Source of the DNA: Paragonimus westermani
Lineage: Eukaryota; Platyhelminthes; Trematoda; Plagiorchiida; Troglotrematidae
NCBI GenBank assembly: GCA_008508345.1
Contig: QNGE01001720.1
Span: forward strand, 42,339 to 106,338
DNA length: 64,000 nucleotides
Reading direction: 5' to 3'
Translations under genes and position numbers: made by a program
Shown: positions 12,758 through 24,095 of the stretch, in pieces
Position numbering within the stretch: position 1 is the first letter of the stretch
How the letters are laid out: each line of letters begins with the position of its first letter
The notes under the pieces: generated by a model
Told to the model about the DNA's origin: nothing
The model's database searches: none
Seen by the model: only the letters and a program-made list of their open reading frames with translations

Positions 12758-13249
12758 ATGTCGGCATGGACCAACTACCTGACAGAAGACAACATTCGAG
12801 AAGCACAAACAATGATAGAGACTATCTCGCAGTCTGTTGAACACTTCGAAATGCGCTCTCCAGCCTCAAACAGCAAAGTGCTTCCGCAACATCACCGTGA
12901 TTACGCAGATTTAATGTTAGACAATGAAGTCATGGAAGTTATTGACCGGCTTGTATACCTGGGAAGCTGCATCGACGAAGATAGAGGTGTGAGGAATGAA
13001 ACAGAGGCACGTATCTCCAAGACTAGGAGGGTAGTCACTAATTTCAGGCACCTCTGGCGACAGAGAGGTATCACTCCGAGGCTTAAGGGTTGCGTCTGTA
13101 AGGCGACAGTGAGGACCGTATCACTTTACGGCAGTGAAACATGGCCGCACAGGTTAGAGGACGTGAACCGTCTTCAGGTATCTGACCACCGATACCTGCG
13201 TTCGGTCATTCGCTTAGACGGCAAAACGCGTAGGCAACCAAAGGGTTAG
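12758..13249 (+). pseudogene. LINE C-terminal (thumb) region, first copy
   Basis: An open stretch of 163 codons carries VYLGSCIDEDRGV, NFRHLWRQRG and VSLYGSETWPHRLEDVNRL, followed by DHRYLRSVIRLDGKT; these are standard landmarks of the C-terminal part of RTE-type reverse transcriptases. It follows the site where YADD was lost. A second, almost identical copy begins 780 bp downstream. Confidence 0.85.
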
Positions 13250-14300
13250 GAAGCGGGCACTTGATGGTGATTGTCAAACGAGTTTTTCACTCCGATCCTT
13301 AAGTTTACAGAGACTTACATTGTTGTGCTATATATTAGGGATGTCATACGCCACATCAATAACACTTCACCAACGCTGCAGCCGTCTGGTCTAAGGTGCG
13401 AGGTGAACGGATGATGACTGATGATGGTGTGCGGAAATGGCACCGTTTACTAAATGACTGGCTACTGTAGGTCTGGCTGAAGACCTCGCGACTCACAGAG
13501 TCCGTGGCTGGAAACGCTAGATGAGATGGCGGCTAATCGGGCTCAGTGGCGTGAATGTTGTTAAGAAGACAACATTCGAGAAGCACAAACAATGATAGAG
13601 ACTATCTCGCAGTCTGTTGAACACTTCGAAATGCGCTCTCCAGCCTCAAACAGCAAAGTGCTTCCGCAACATCACCGTGATTACGCAGATTTAATGTTAG
13701 ACAATGAAGTCATGGAAGTTATTGACCGGCTTGTAGACCTGGGAAGCTGCATCGACGAAGATAGAGGTGTGAGGAATGAAACAGAGGCACGTATCTCCAA
13801 GACTAGGAGGGTAGTCACTAATTTCAGGCACCTCTGGCGACAGAGAGGTATCACTCCGAGGCTTAAGGGTTGCGTCTGTAAGGCGACAGTGAGGACCGTA
13901 TCACTTTACGGCAGTGAAACATGGCCGCACAGGTTAGAGGACGTGAACCGTCTTCAGGTATCTGACCACCGATACCTGCGTTCGGTCATTCGCTTAGACG
14001 GCAAAACGCGTAGGCAACCAGAGGGTTAGGAAACGGGCATTTGATGGTGATTGTCAAACGAGTTCTTCACTCCAATCCTTAAGTTCACAGAGACTTACAT
14101 TGTTGTGCCATGTATTAATGACGCTAGCTAGTCTTACGCGAGGTGGACAGATGATAACCTGGTGCTAACCATTAAAATCGTGCACGAAGTGGTCGGCTAT
14201 GGTAGGTCGGGTTCGTCTCACGGGCTGGGAACCTCACGACTCACAGAGTCGATGGCTGGAAACGCTAGTTGAGATGGCGGCTAATCAAGCTCAGTGAATG
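12786..14300 (+). repeat. tandem duplication of the LINE C-terminal region (780-bp unit)
   Basis: Unit 1 is 12786-13565 and unit 2 starts at 13566 with the same GAAGACAACATTCGAG. Coding parts differ at only a few bases (Tyr to Asp at VYLGSC, Lys to Glu near the end), while the 3' UTR parts (13350-13565 against 14110-14300) differ by indels. The unit start coincides with the junction of the missing YADD segment. Confidence 0.85.
13592..14029 (+). pseudogene. LINE C-terminal region, second copy
   Basis: A 145-codon open stretch near-identical to the first copy, from IETISQSVEHF through VSLYGSETWPHR to the stop. It lacks any upstream reverse-transcriptase palm, so it is a partial duplicate rather than a second element. 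The VYLGSC tyrosine is Asp here. Confidence 0.8.
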
Positions 14301-16541
14301 TTGTCGCTGTTTGGATGAGTTGTCTGCGAAGTGAGTGCACTTAATGATGTTGTCCAGGGAAACCTGTCTTACTTTGAATTACAGCTCGGTTGTTTGTTTG
14401 CAAGGTGTAAGCACCTTGATGTTGAATGTTTGAATATAGGGATGGTTATTTTTAGTGATTAGGCCCCTTTCGCTTCTGCTTTTTGCTCTCTTTCTGTACG
14501 CGGTTCGCTTTGTTTTTGTGGTTTTGCAACAGTTATGCATCAATCAGAACCACTGATGTATTGTTGTCTATGATGATGAATATGATTCCCTGCAAGTCTG
14601 CTTCTTTGTACTGTTATTAAAGGATAATCCGTAGCAAACAGATATTACTGATACTACTGATGTTGCTGAATTCGCATGCGGTCTCTACCATCATCCTCTG
14701 ACATGCATGTGTCGTATGGAAACTGCAGTCACAGTCAACTTAACACCCAAATTGCCAAAGATTATTTTTGTGAAAGAATTAAACTACTTCCCAACTTCAA
14801 ACACTATTACTACCTCAAACACTGCTGGCCGAAAAATGATGTGTGCAGCGCGATTTCGTTTTCTGAAAGATGCGACATTTCAGAGACCCGAGCGCTGTTA
14901 GTACAAATATATTCCTCTACAAAAATGAACATTTACGTAGGGTGGATTTTTTAACCATACACAGAAACGTAACTCACGTGCATCGCGAATACGAGCCAGT
15001 CGACCGGCCGTCAGTAGAGCTGAAACACCCCCAAAAGGCGGATAGCACAGAAAGTATGGACAGATATGGAGTAAACTGACTTTCAGCCAACGGTAGAATG
15101 ATAAACCAGTCAGTATGACTACTTCTATTTATAGAAACTTTCTTAGCTTTTTGTTGTGGTTGTTTGAGACCCCAACTCTAGTGATTTTCTTAAACGAATG
15201 AGGCCGACACTACTAATATCAGTCCGTCAGCTGATGGGCTGGAACGAGCCATCCTGTAGAATAATGGAGTTGCCATTTTTACTACGTTCACTTGGCGTGG
15301 CTTTAAACGCGATATTTCCGTGCCTTCGCACAATTGACTGAGAAAAACGGTGCTTGGGCGGAGAATGAAGAGTTGTGCAACTCACTCCTACCTCGAGGCT
15401 GTCACCTAGTGTGTGTCTGCTGTAACGACTGGGACAGTAATCTACCTGAGTGCATGCAAGGGTCATAACTCGACTTAAGAGCGTACAGCCGTTCTCTTCT
15501 CTCTCACTATTTACATTCTGTACTACAGTTGAATGTTTAACTAAAATGCACCTACGTGACTCAGGACATGACAATCAGAGTAAAATGTCCCCTGTCAAGC
15601 GATGAGTGAAACGGTGTATTTTTTCACCAATACTGCCATCCTAATAAGTCGAGTGAGAACCGGAAGGGAAATTGAGGGAGCCAAAGACACACACTGGACG
15701 ACAGGCGGCCCTGAATGTTTCTACTGTATCCTCAGATTTATAAGAATACATGCTCACCAGATCAAGAGTGTGTGATAGTTCCACAATAAAAAGCCAACGG
15801 AGACTTTTCGGATGCTGATTTTGTGCGCAGTATGCCCAACATGTGCTGAGGGACGAAGGACAACGGCGGCTCAGGAATATCTCTCTGACACATTCATGTT
15901 GAATGTTAGGGTAATCTAGAAGAAAATTCAGGATATACGGTTTGCCTGGAAGAAGTCAATGAACGAAGGGAGGGGAAGACCGGCTGACAATTGAATATTT
16001 GTCAAACTATATCATTAACCACCGCTTTTGCCATGAGAAGGAAAACTGGTAGAAGCCGTAACATGGCCAGTAAGCAATGGGATAGTCTGTGGGTTCTGCT
16101 GTTCGTTTTGGGTGAGGAAGACTTACGTCATGAAATGTCAACACTGCGAAACTTTTATGAACGTTAACGCTTTCTTGTTAACGAACCACGATCTGACCTG
16201 GTCGGTTACCCATTGGTTCATAACGAAGTTAGTTAATGATGGACTTATCGTCAAGGTGCATGTGAGACTAAGACAGTTGTCTTCTAGGCATACGGTAGAG
16301 AAGTGCGCACTGAGGGGATCTCGATCTGCCACACACACAATGGAAGACGACCTAATTCGATTTATACTTACACATCTCAGATTATTGAACACTAGTTGAG
16401 GATTTGGTTAGTTTTAGGCTGAACATGACACATTTGACCGCAGCCTACGCATTCAGGAGCAGTGATCAACACGGTCACCTCACAAAGGCGCGGGCGGAGT
16501 TTCAAATCCGACCTGGACTGGCGAATTCTAACAAGAGTGAA

Positions 16542-17254
16542 ACTGATTGTGGGCCAGGGGAGGTTGAGTGTCCGCACGAACTTCTTCTGAGCGCAGAGGT
16601 CAGGGTTACGCAATCGGATGCTGATGGCTTCGGCAACGGTCAACATTCGAAATCTCACCCCTTTTGATCGATTCCTTGGCACTCGATAGGCAGGCGGTAG
16701 AGATGAAACTTAAGGCACCCTCTGTGAATAAGAAACTTGCGTTTATTAGTCTTCCTTTCAAGGGAGATCCTATGGCCGAAGTTATCTCCAGAAAGCTAAG
16801 AAAGTCAGTAGAAACAACCTACCTTGCCGCTCAATTGTGTATCAGTTTCCGTTCAACGCCCGTTATCATGTCACATCTCAAAGACAAACTTCCATGTTTT
16901 ACAACCAATTTTTGTGTGTACTCATTTGTTTGCTCGTGTCGAGCATCATATGTTGGTCGTACTACAAGGCGATTGTCGGACAGAGTGCGTGAACACCATC
17001 CTGCGTGGTTGAACAGTGGTGTGACTAAAACGGTTTCAAGCGCGATTGTTGCTCACTTGACCGACTCCAATCATTCTGTTAGTAAGAAAGATGCTTTTCG
17101 GATTGTCTATCGAGTGCCAAGGAATCGATCAAAAGGGGTGAGATTTCGAATGTTGACCGTTGCCGAAGCCATCAGCATCCGATTGCGTAACCCTGACCTC
17201 TGCGCTCAGAAGAAGTTCGTGCGGACACTCAACCTCCCCTGGCCCACAATCAGT
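16542..17254. repeat. 148-bp perfect inverted repeat within the Penelope-like fragment
   Basis: Arms 16542-16689 and 17107-17254 are exact reverse complements with 417 bp between. The right arm is the end of the GIY-YIG coding region (CTATCGAGTGCC to CCCACAATCAGT). The left arm is therefore an antisense copy of it. Confidence 0.9.
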
Positions 17255-17278
17255 CAGGCCCATGATTCGGAACAGTGA
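16690..17278 (+). pseudogene. GIY-YIG endonuclease domain of a Penelope-like element (RT lost)
   Basis: An open frame of about 195 codons to the TGA at 17276-17278. Landmarks: AFISLPFKGD, PVIMSHLKDKLPCFTT, FCVYSFVCSCRASYVGRTT (the GIY and YIG strands as VYSF and YVG), RLSDRVREHHPAWL with the conserved Arg and His, then a C-terminal helix region ending LNLPWP. In Penelope-like elements this domain is fused behind reverse transcriptase and is thought to nick DNA. The frame is intact, but no RT precedes it. The open frame continues upstream into the inverted arm to about 16664, which is not native N-terminal sequence. Confidence 0.8.
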
Positions 17279-17373
17279 TCACGTAACTGATAACAAACAT
17301 GTCGTCCTTAACCTATATTGACCGTTTATCTGACTCACATTAGTCACTGTTTTCATATTTATTGTGTTGTAAT

Positions 17374-17414
17374 TAGCCTGATGATCAAACACAGAAAACA
17401 AGTCTTGTTCGCTA
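17374..17414 (+). ncRNA. hammerhead ribozyme-like motif, stem II decayed (Penelope-associated)
   Basis: Stem I is TAGC (17374-17377) with GCTA (17411-17414), 4 bp. Core CTGATGA is at 17378-17384 and GAA at 17394-17396. Stem III is AACAA (17397-17401) with TTGTT (17405-17409), 5 bp and a 3-nt loop, followed by C17410 in the cleavage position. Stem II (17385-17393) keeps at most one pair, so activity is doubtful. It starts 96 nt after the GIY-YIG stop codon. Confidence 0.5.
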
Positions 17415-17448
17415 CTCTGTCGTTCTCATGACTTCAATGGGTATTTTC

Positions 17449-17560
17449 GACCGAAAGAGTGAAACTCCTGTCTAGTGTTTTTTTCGAAACAGGCTAATCG
17501 GAAGGTCCATTTGAAGGTGAGCATGCGATCAAATGAGCGGTGTTCAGCATGAAACTTATG
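17449..17560 (+). repeat. SINE family 2 tail fragment directly behind the Penelope-like element
   Basis: It shares CGAAAGAGTGAAACTC, GTCTAGTGTTTTTTTCGAAA and GCGATCAAATGAGCGGTG with the tail of the SINE copies at 40305-40420 and 40736-40845. No tRNA head precedes it here. Confidence 0.55.
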
Positions 17561-17977
17561 TTCGTTTAACAACCAACAGTTAGTATAACCCTCGAGGTGA
17601 ATGCACAGTCGGAAATTGTTCCATAGCCACTAACTCGCACAGAAGCAACTGAATTAGACTGACACGTCGTAGAGAAAACCATACGTTAAACAATTTCTGT
17701 CTATAGATCCACAGTTCAAGTCAGCTGTGGCAAAGAAGTCGATTCACAAATATCCGTAACTCCCACAATGTAGGAAAAACTCCGGAATCACAGACTGCAT
17801 CGTAATCATGATGGATCACAGTTGATTCTTTGATAGATAAGTTAGAAGTAAAACACTCGTCTAAGATATTCACGTCGTAATCAGTGACATGTGTTCAAAA
17901 ATGTTGCTAAAGTGACTTATTAGATTTCCTATGGAGCAAATTTTCCGTCAATCCCAGAACCCAATAAAGAAGCGCTG

Positions 17978-17980
<3 letters not shown>

Positions 17981-18014
<34 letters not shown>
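17981..18014. repeat. (TA)n microsatellite
   Basis: 17 uninterrupted TA units. Confidence 0.95.
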
Positions 18015-18018
<4 letters not shown>

Positions 18019-19484
18019 CACTTAGCGGAGATAAGCAAACGGAGACCTTTAACAGATTAGTGAATAAATATGGATCGCTTGATAGGCGACTATATTCTCG
18101 GACAAACGGTAGACAAGGTGGCTTACAGAACCCAGCCAGTTAGAGTCCAGAAATCGCATCCTATATATAGTATATCATCCTCGCTCAGATATACTACGGT
18201 TATTTGGACGTGCACTATCTGAGGTACCACTTTGTCAAAGTGAGTGGGACAATTTGCTCGAAGTTACAGTGGACGAAATCTCCGTGGTGTTTCGTTGTCA
18301 CCGTTCGTTCATCCAACTGCCACTTCTAGCTCATCTCCACATGTGCTCTTCATTCTGGCACCCGATTTCGAAAATGTCACCAGTGGTGTACTTCCAGTGA
18401 ACGATCTTTTAGCCGATCGTCTTAGACCAAAAAGTTGACAGTATTCTCAAGGATGACGAACTCATCCTTCCAAGTTTAAGGAACGAGCCACCATGATACT
18501 GAGTTATCGGATCGTTCATACCATCAATCCAGCTTCCTGAATTGAAAGTGTCATCATCCCGTCCGCCACAGTCACCAATGGTTCCGATGCTTGTCGATAA
18601 GGATGCTCGGTTTCATGGAATTGTGTTGAGTTTGATAAACAGGTGGAAAACAAGTGTTGGAATGAACGCAAAAAGCTTCCCAAGTTAGTGACGGGTATTC
18701 ATCGGTGGTCTTAGGTAACGATGTTTACCGGATCATCAACAGCAACGTCAGGTAACTTTGTTTATACTGAGTAAGTGGTTAATCAGTTCGTTCAAGTCCG
18801 TGAAGCTGCAGTCAACCTGAACTAGGATAGTCTGTGTAAAAATGGGTTAAACTGACCCATGAGGGCTGACCACTGTAAACCGCCTTGCTCATCCTTGTCT
18901 AAGAATCTCATTCATACTAGCAATAACAAACAAAATGCGGAAAATGCAACGTTAAAAAGTTCACCAGGAAAGATTCACACTGCTGTCGAGCGAGACCATT
19001 GGCTGTAACACATAGACATGCCTTCTAACAAGCAAGTTGGATGATAGCGTTACCGTCAACACATAGGACGGCACTTCCCAATCTTTCTCCACGGAGAGAA
19101 ATACCCAAATACCTCCAATGTGTCATTACGTGATCACCCAGTAACACTACGATATTCATAAACTACTAACTGCCACTGCATTAAAAAACAGGCGATGTAG
19201 AAGACACGCCACTGTAGCATATACATAGTGGAGAACGAAAAGTGCAAGCTGCTGGTTTTTGTTTCCTCCGCCATCAACTGTCAGACCGGAGTAAATTTCG
19301 CGTAAGTTAGTCCAGAGATGTCGAACGATAGTTGGCGGCATCCATTTCAAATTAGCTTATCACAGTAACCGAATCCAAACGACGCCTCCGCATAACCACC
19401 ACCACAAGTGGCTCAGCGCAAGCCATTTGTGGTTACACTTACAAACCACGTGCCAAATGTAAACCCGGAAGAATAAGACTAGAA

Positions 19485-19790
19485 GGTGTGTGAGTGAGGT
19501 CCTCCGGTCCGGCCGGCCAATGCTGGTTAGCCAACTGATAGGTTAGCACGAAACTGAAACCCCTATCTGTCAGATGATAAACGGAAAGAGAGAGAGACCA
19601 GTCGTAAGATCCAAGATGGGAAAAAGAATATTGTAGATATAATGCAAGGAGTGGTCCAGTATAGTTGAACATGTTAATGTGCGCTAGAGAGGATGTGGAG
19701 GGGAAGCAAAATTCAAGGCTGGATTGGAAGGAAACAGGCAAAACACTCACCAAACAGTACACCAACAAAGCAGAAGAAAACGAAAGATGG
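19485..19790 (-). repeat. SINE-like repeat family 3, copy 1
   Basis: On the minus strand it aligns over roughly 300 bp with 38935-38470: both contain TTTGTTGGTG, a TTCCCCT stretch, a CTCTCT run and CTGGC/CAATGGCC-type sequence ending CACTCACAC. Divergence is high (about a third by eye). The head of this copy is less tRNA-like than copy 2. Confidence 0.5.
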
Positions 19791-22700
19791 AATGCCACAG
19801 GCACCCCGGTTTCCGAGAAGGGGAACGGGTGAGTTACCAAACGACGGTGATCGTCGGTTGATGCTAATTGAACCAAAGGTTACGAGGGCGACAATACACA
19901 GATAGCTAGTGTCTTTTTCGTTACGATGGACAACGTCTCTTAAATGAAGATGGATTTTACACGTGTAATGTAGAACCTATTCGTTCTTACGATGACAAAG
20001 AGAACGAAACAACAAGTTACATTGTTATCCCCACGGACACGTTGACGACGACAAAGACTGCTAGAACGACGCTGTCGAGGAAAATGGACTGATGAGCAGA
20101 TTCAAGTAGCCAACTAATTCCCGACCCTTACTTGTAGCATGAACGTGTAATCAACATTCTCTTTTCATCACAACAGCAACTAGCAATAAGGAGGTATCAG
20201 GATCAAGACCAAGCTGTTTCAGAAAACAGTCCTGAAATCAAAGGACAGGAACCGGCAGTCTATACAAACCTGAGAAAATCCATCACGCCTCACTAAACCG
20301 AATAGCGTGTATACAATCTTCTGAGAAAACTGGACTTACAACAGTATCCTACCAGGTACGATTCGAAAGCCCGATCAATGTCACCTATAACGAAGCTGAC
20401 TTTAATCAGTATCAAAAACCATCTCTAGTCTGTTTTCACGGTGAGTCTGAATCCGACCGACGAACACTTATGAAACACAGCTCAATTAGCTAAGCCTTAA
20501 AAATGTATGTGAAATGTAGCTTTACAAAGTAAACGGCACAATTCAACGTGCTCACTTTATCAACCATGAATTTCACCGGCGATTTGTGAAGAATACAGCC
20601 ATAAGACGTTGGACACAGTTATCGCATATTTTAAGACGAAAGAGGAAATCACCACATTTACTTCCCGGCGGTTTGAGGCTGACGTTGAGAACACGCACGC
20701 AGACGGACAAACAAGCTACAGTGTGTGGGCGCGCATAGGTCCAACTGCTGCTTGGAATTATCCGTCGATCATTCAAGTGTTCTCCCCCCTAAAACCCGGT
20801 ATGAAGTCTATGGAAAATCAATTTGGTTCAGAAAAAATCCGGAAGCTTGATTTAGTGATTCGAAATTGGCAGGGAGACGGCAGCTGGGGATATCGACATA
20901 CGCACAAAACAATCAAGACATGCGGAATGAGAACGCTGAAGTAGACAAAAAGCACATACGATGATCGATGGCAAGTTGCTAACTCGTGATACACTTAGAA
21001 GAAGAAAATGAAAACGTCGAATGGGAAGCTTTTTATCTCGTATTGATACATGAAGAGATATTCAAAAAGAAATCACAGGAACAAGAATGTTTATTTCTTG
21101 TTAACCTGAAAACTACTTTTGGACACAAAAGATCCGTGATTCGCACCTAAGTTACCGCAAATGAAGCAGTGCGCACTATCGAAACGAAAACAAATCCAGC
21201 CTAATGGGCACAAGAAACAAACTTGTTAACTTCAAGTAGATAGGACGGACATTGGTCAACTCGTGGGCTGTTTAAACTGATGACAAGTATGAGTTGAAGC
21301 TGATTTTTCGGGTTCACAATTGCACACAGCGATCTTGCCGATAGGCAAATGATATCGACAGAACGTGATTTAATCAAACTTGAACATGTACCGATGTGAA
21401 CGAAACAACGACGCGTACAGCAACCGCGCGAGCGATGGGCGATATTTCGATGCTATAATCCAAAGACTGAAGGAAACCCGTCTAAACCCATGTCTACCGA
21501 CCCCGCCAGCTCGGATACGGTGCCATCGGGACCGTCACGAGTGGACGTACTACGTTCACCGATAACACTCGATCACGACTAGCTGAATCGGTTCTTATGG
21601 TGTTCACTTGAGCTTTCAAGCCATGAGACATTTTGTTTCTCTTGAGTCCACCAACTTCTAGTGGACGGCCATCCCCACAGGATCTACTGGTGATAGCGGG
21701 GTTCAGGGTTACAGGGTTATGGTATCTAACCAAGCCAAATTAACTTAGGTGATCGCGCCATAAATATGACATGCCCCACCAATGACGTGCCCTATTATAG
21801 GACATCTAATTCTGGTGCATCCGACGGGGCTATTCTGTCGTTTTTACAACTATCAGCCTATACGGATGGGTTCCCAGCACCATAAAGAACTGCGCCGTTC
21901 AAGTAGTGCTGACGACTTTGTTTCGCATATATCACCTTCTCACACAAATGGAATACGGTCCGTCCGTCTTCGGTGAGGAGTAAATGAACGCAGCCTGTCC
22001 ATAGATAACTCAAAAACCACGGGTGTTGTTTTAAATCGTTGACAGTGAACGTCATCGGCGACTCATGGAACAGGTCGTGGAATCACACACTAAGGATGCA
22101 CCCATTGACAGACGGTTATTATCTAAATTATTGGAAATTATTTTATGCCATATTATATACTGCCCCTCCATATCAATGAGTTCTACTGAGTTAAGTGATT
22201 ACCAATACCTCAATAAACTTAATCAGTTTAACCCGGTTGCACATCGTGATCATAGGGAAAAATGGAAGTGTTTCAGCTGTGTCCGGTCTGAGCTAGATGT
22301 CAGCAATCGATGAGGCCAAGCTTCAGTTGATTGACCCACGGTTATTGTACGGTTAACTCACTAGTCAGCTCAGTCACTTTAGTGGACACTGCTTGTCCCG
22401 CTTCTCCAGCCGTCCCTCTGTCCTTCCAACAGACATCACCGTACCTCCAGCTGAACAAACACATGCGATGACTGATCAAGAGAACAGGATCAGGTCTATC
22501 GACTGGTGACAAGCGCATATTTCTGATGCGCACAGAGACGTGGGCGAACGGTGCCACAAGTCATTGGCCTCTCGCCTTAGCAGGCTGACCCGATAAACAC
22601 TGTTTTCTTCTGCACTGTAAGTTGAGCCTCGTTGCGAACGCACAATTGCCTGTGATGCTCCATGAACGTGTCCAGAAGGTCAATTGAACGCAACATATCT

Positions 22701-23919
22701 TTCTGTAGTCATAATTCTTCAACCGTGCATATTCCCCTATCTCTGTAGAAGTGCTCGTTTAGTCAGCTTTAAGTGTTACACGTTTACAACTGAAAAGAAG
22801 TTACGAAGTGAATTAGCCTAAAGAATTGCGTATCCTTTCACACTGATGAGGATGACAAATTCTCCCGAAGTTTGCAATGAAAAAACATTCTAAAAAAGTT
22901 AGTCTTTTTCGCGTAGAGCTGTAACCTTAAACGGCTTGTCAGATGATGTGTTTTTGGCAAAAGTTTGTCAAACCATGATTTCACATCAGAAGCGATAGCA
23001 TACCATAAACCATACTGAAGATAGGGGATACTTTTTGTTGTATTCCTAATCAGGAGGAGATTGAAGACACCCCACCATCGAGGACACGATATAGAAGAGT
23101 GCAATAGAACTGACACCGACTGTCTGTGAATATTGGCTTACAATGTGGCATAATCCAAACTCATAAACATGGTTAAAAAAAACGTTAACTTTGTTATCCG
23201 ATTTTTCTTTCCTAACTGATTAATCACTGTGACCTCTGTAACTATCACTCACAGTATTTGAAACATTGAGGTTAAACGGATTTTAGACCCAACTCTTACT
23301 TCGAAGATCACCAACCACTGTTACGTAGTGAGTTGATCTATGAGGGAGGTGCTTCAAGTTAATTCAGGAAATGAATTCCAGTTCAATCGGTGGTAGTTCA
23401 GGAGTAACCTCTAGCATTATACTAAGCGATAAGAATGTGGAGATTCAACTTTTAAACACAAGTTTCCAACAAAAGGTTATTTCATTTCTTAAGAGTAATC
23501 AGATCATCAATATCAACACTAAGCTTCTGGTGATTTTATATGTAAAAATCCAGTTCATTAAAGCAGCTAAACGGGTCATATTTTTGATAACTTCGATATT
23601 CAAGTTTTATTATCGTTGGAGCGTCAGCACGATTTGTCATTTATAGAGTGAGTTGAGCTCGGCGGACACGAAGTATTATCAACGTGTGAAAAGTAAACAT
23701 CGTAAAATTGATTTTCTTGAGTGGTTTTTATTGACATTCACTACCTTTGGATTGGGAATCACCGGTATAGACAAAAAACGTCAGAATGGCATCAGAAATC
23801 TGCTGAGGTCATTATGGGTTATTTACTTAATATCACATATTCTGGTGATGTGGGCAGTTCCCCCTAGTAACAGAATTAGAAGGTGAATGTACACAGGACG
23901 GATTCAACTGTGAAAAACC

Positions 23920-24095
23920 TAGAATTTGGCTATATTCGAATCAAAAACAGAAACACCATGCCGAAATGCGGCTAGCGCTCTACCAGCTGAGCTACGAAAC
24001 AACGCCGGAAGCTCAGAAATTTTAAAATTGATTTCAGTTAACCACCCCAATCAGTTATGGACTTTGCCTACTGGAATAGCAACGTCCTCGTGAAA
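23920..24095 (-). repeat. tRNA-derived SINE, family 1
   Basis: Minus strand: GAGCTTCCGGCG, then CGTAGCTCAGCTGGTAGAGC (box A, D-arm-like, 23998-23979), then GATTCGAATATAG (degraded box B, 23942-23930). The flank upstream of the tRNA-like part (TTTCTGAGCTTCCGG) is shared with 57515-57813, so this is a dispersed repeat, not a tRNA gene. Confidence 0.7.

Larger units (their letters stand above)
10600..14670 (+). mobile_element. decayed non-LTR retrotransposon (RTE-like LINE)
   Basis: In order along the plus strand: an AP-endonuclease domain (10730-11461), a linker, reverse-transcriptase motifs (12068-12756), the thumb/C-terminal region (12758-13249), a duplicated C-terminal unit (13566-14300), then a 3' UTR ending near 14670 in short repeats of the type TACTGATACTACTGATG. 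Such short tandem tails are typical of RTE elements. The wording VSLYGSETWPHRLEDVNRL resembles the C-terminal region of flatworm RTE-type elements. Frameshifts and stops interrupt every domain. Both ends are approximate; no target-site duplication was identified. Confidence 0.85.
16542..17414 (+). mobile_element. 5'-truncated Penelope-like element with inverted end
   Basis: A GIY-YIG endonuclease-type C-terminal domain (16690-17278) is followed by a hammerhead-like motif (17374-17414). On the 5' side the reverse transcriptase is missing; instead there is a 148-bp exact inverted copy of the 3' part of the ORF (16542-16689 against 17107-17254). Penelope-like elements are known to combine RT with GIY-YIG and to carry hammerhead ribozymes; that pairing supports the call. 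Full borders and target-site duplications were not found. Confidence 0.75.

Noticed and set aside
20609..20944. A 111-codon plus-strand open frame
   Set aside because: No homology, no borders and no coding-like composition shift.
22362..22450. An 89-nt minus-strand exon candidate with a GTGAGT donor
   Set aside because: Its start phase does not fit the 26159-26079 exon, and no homology is seen.
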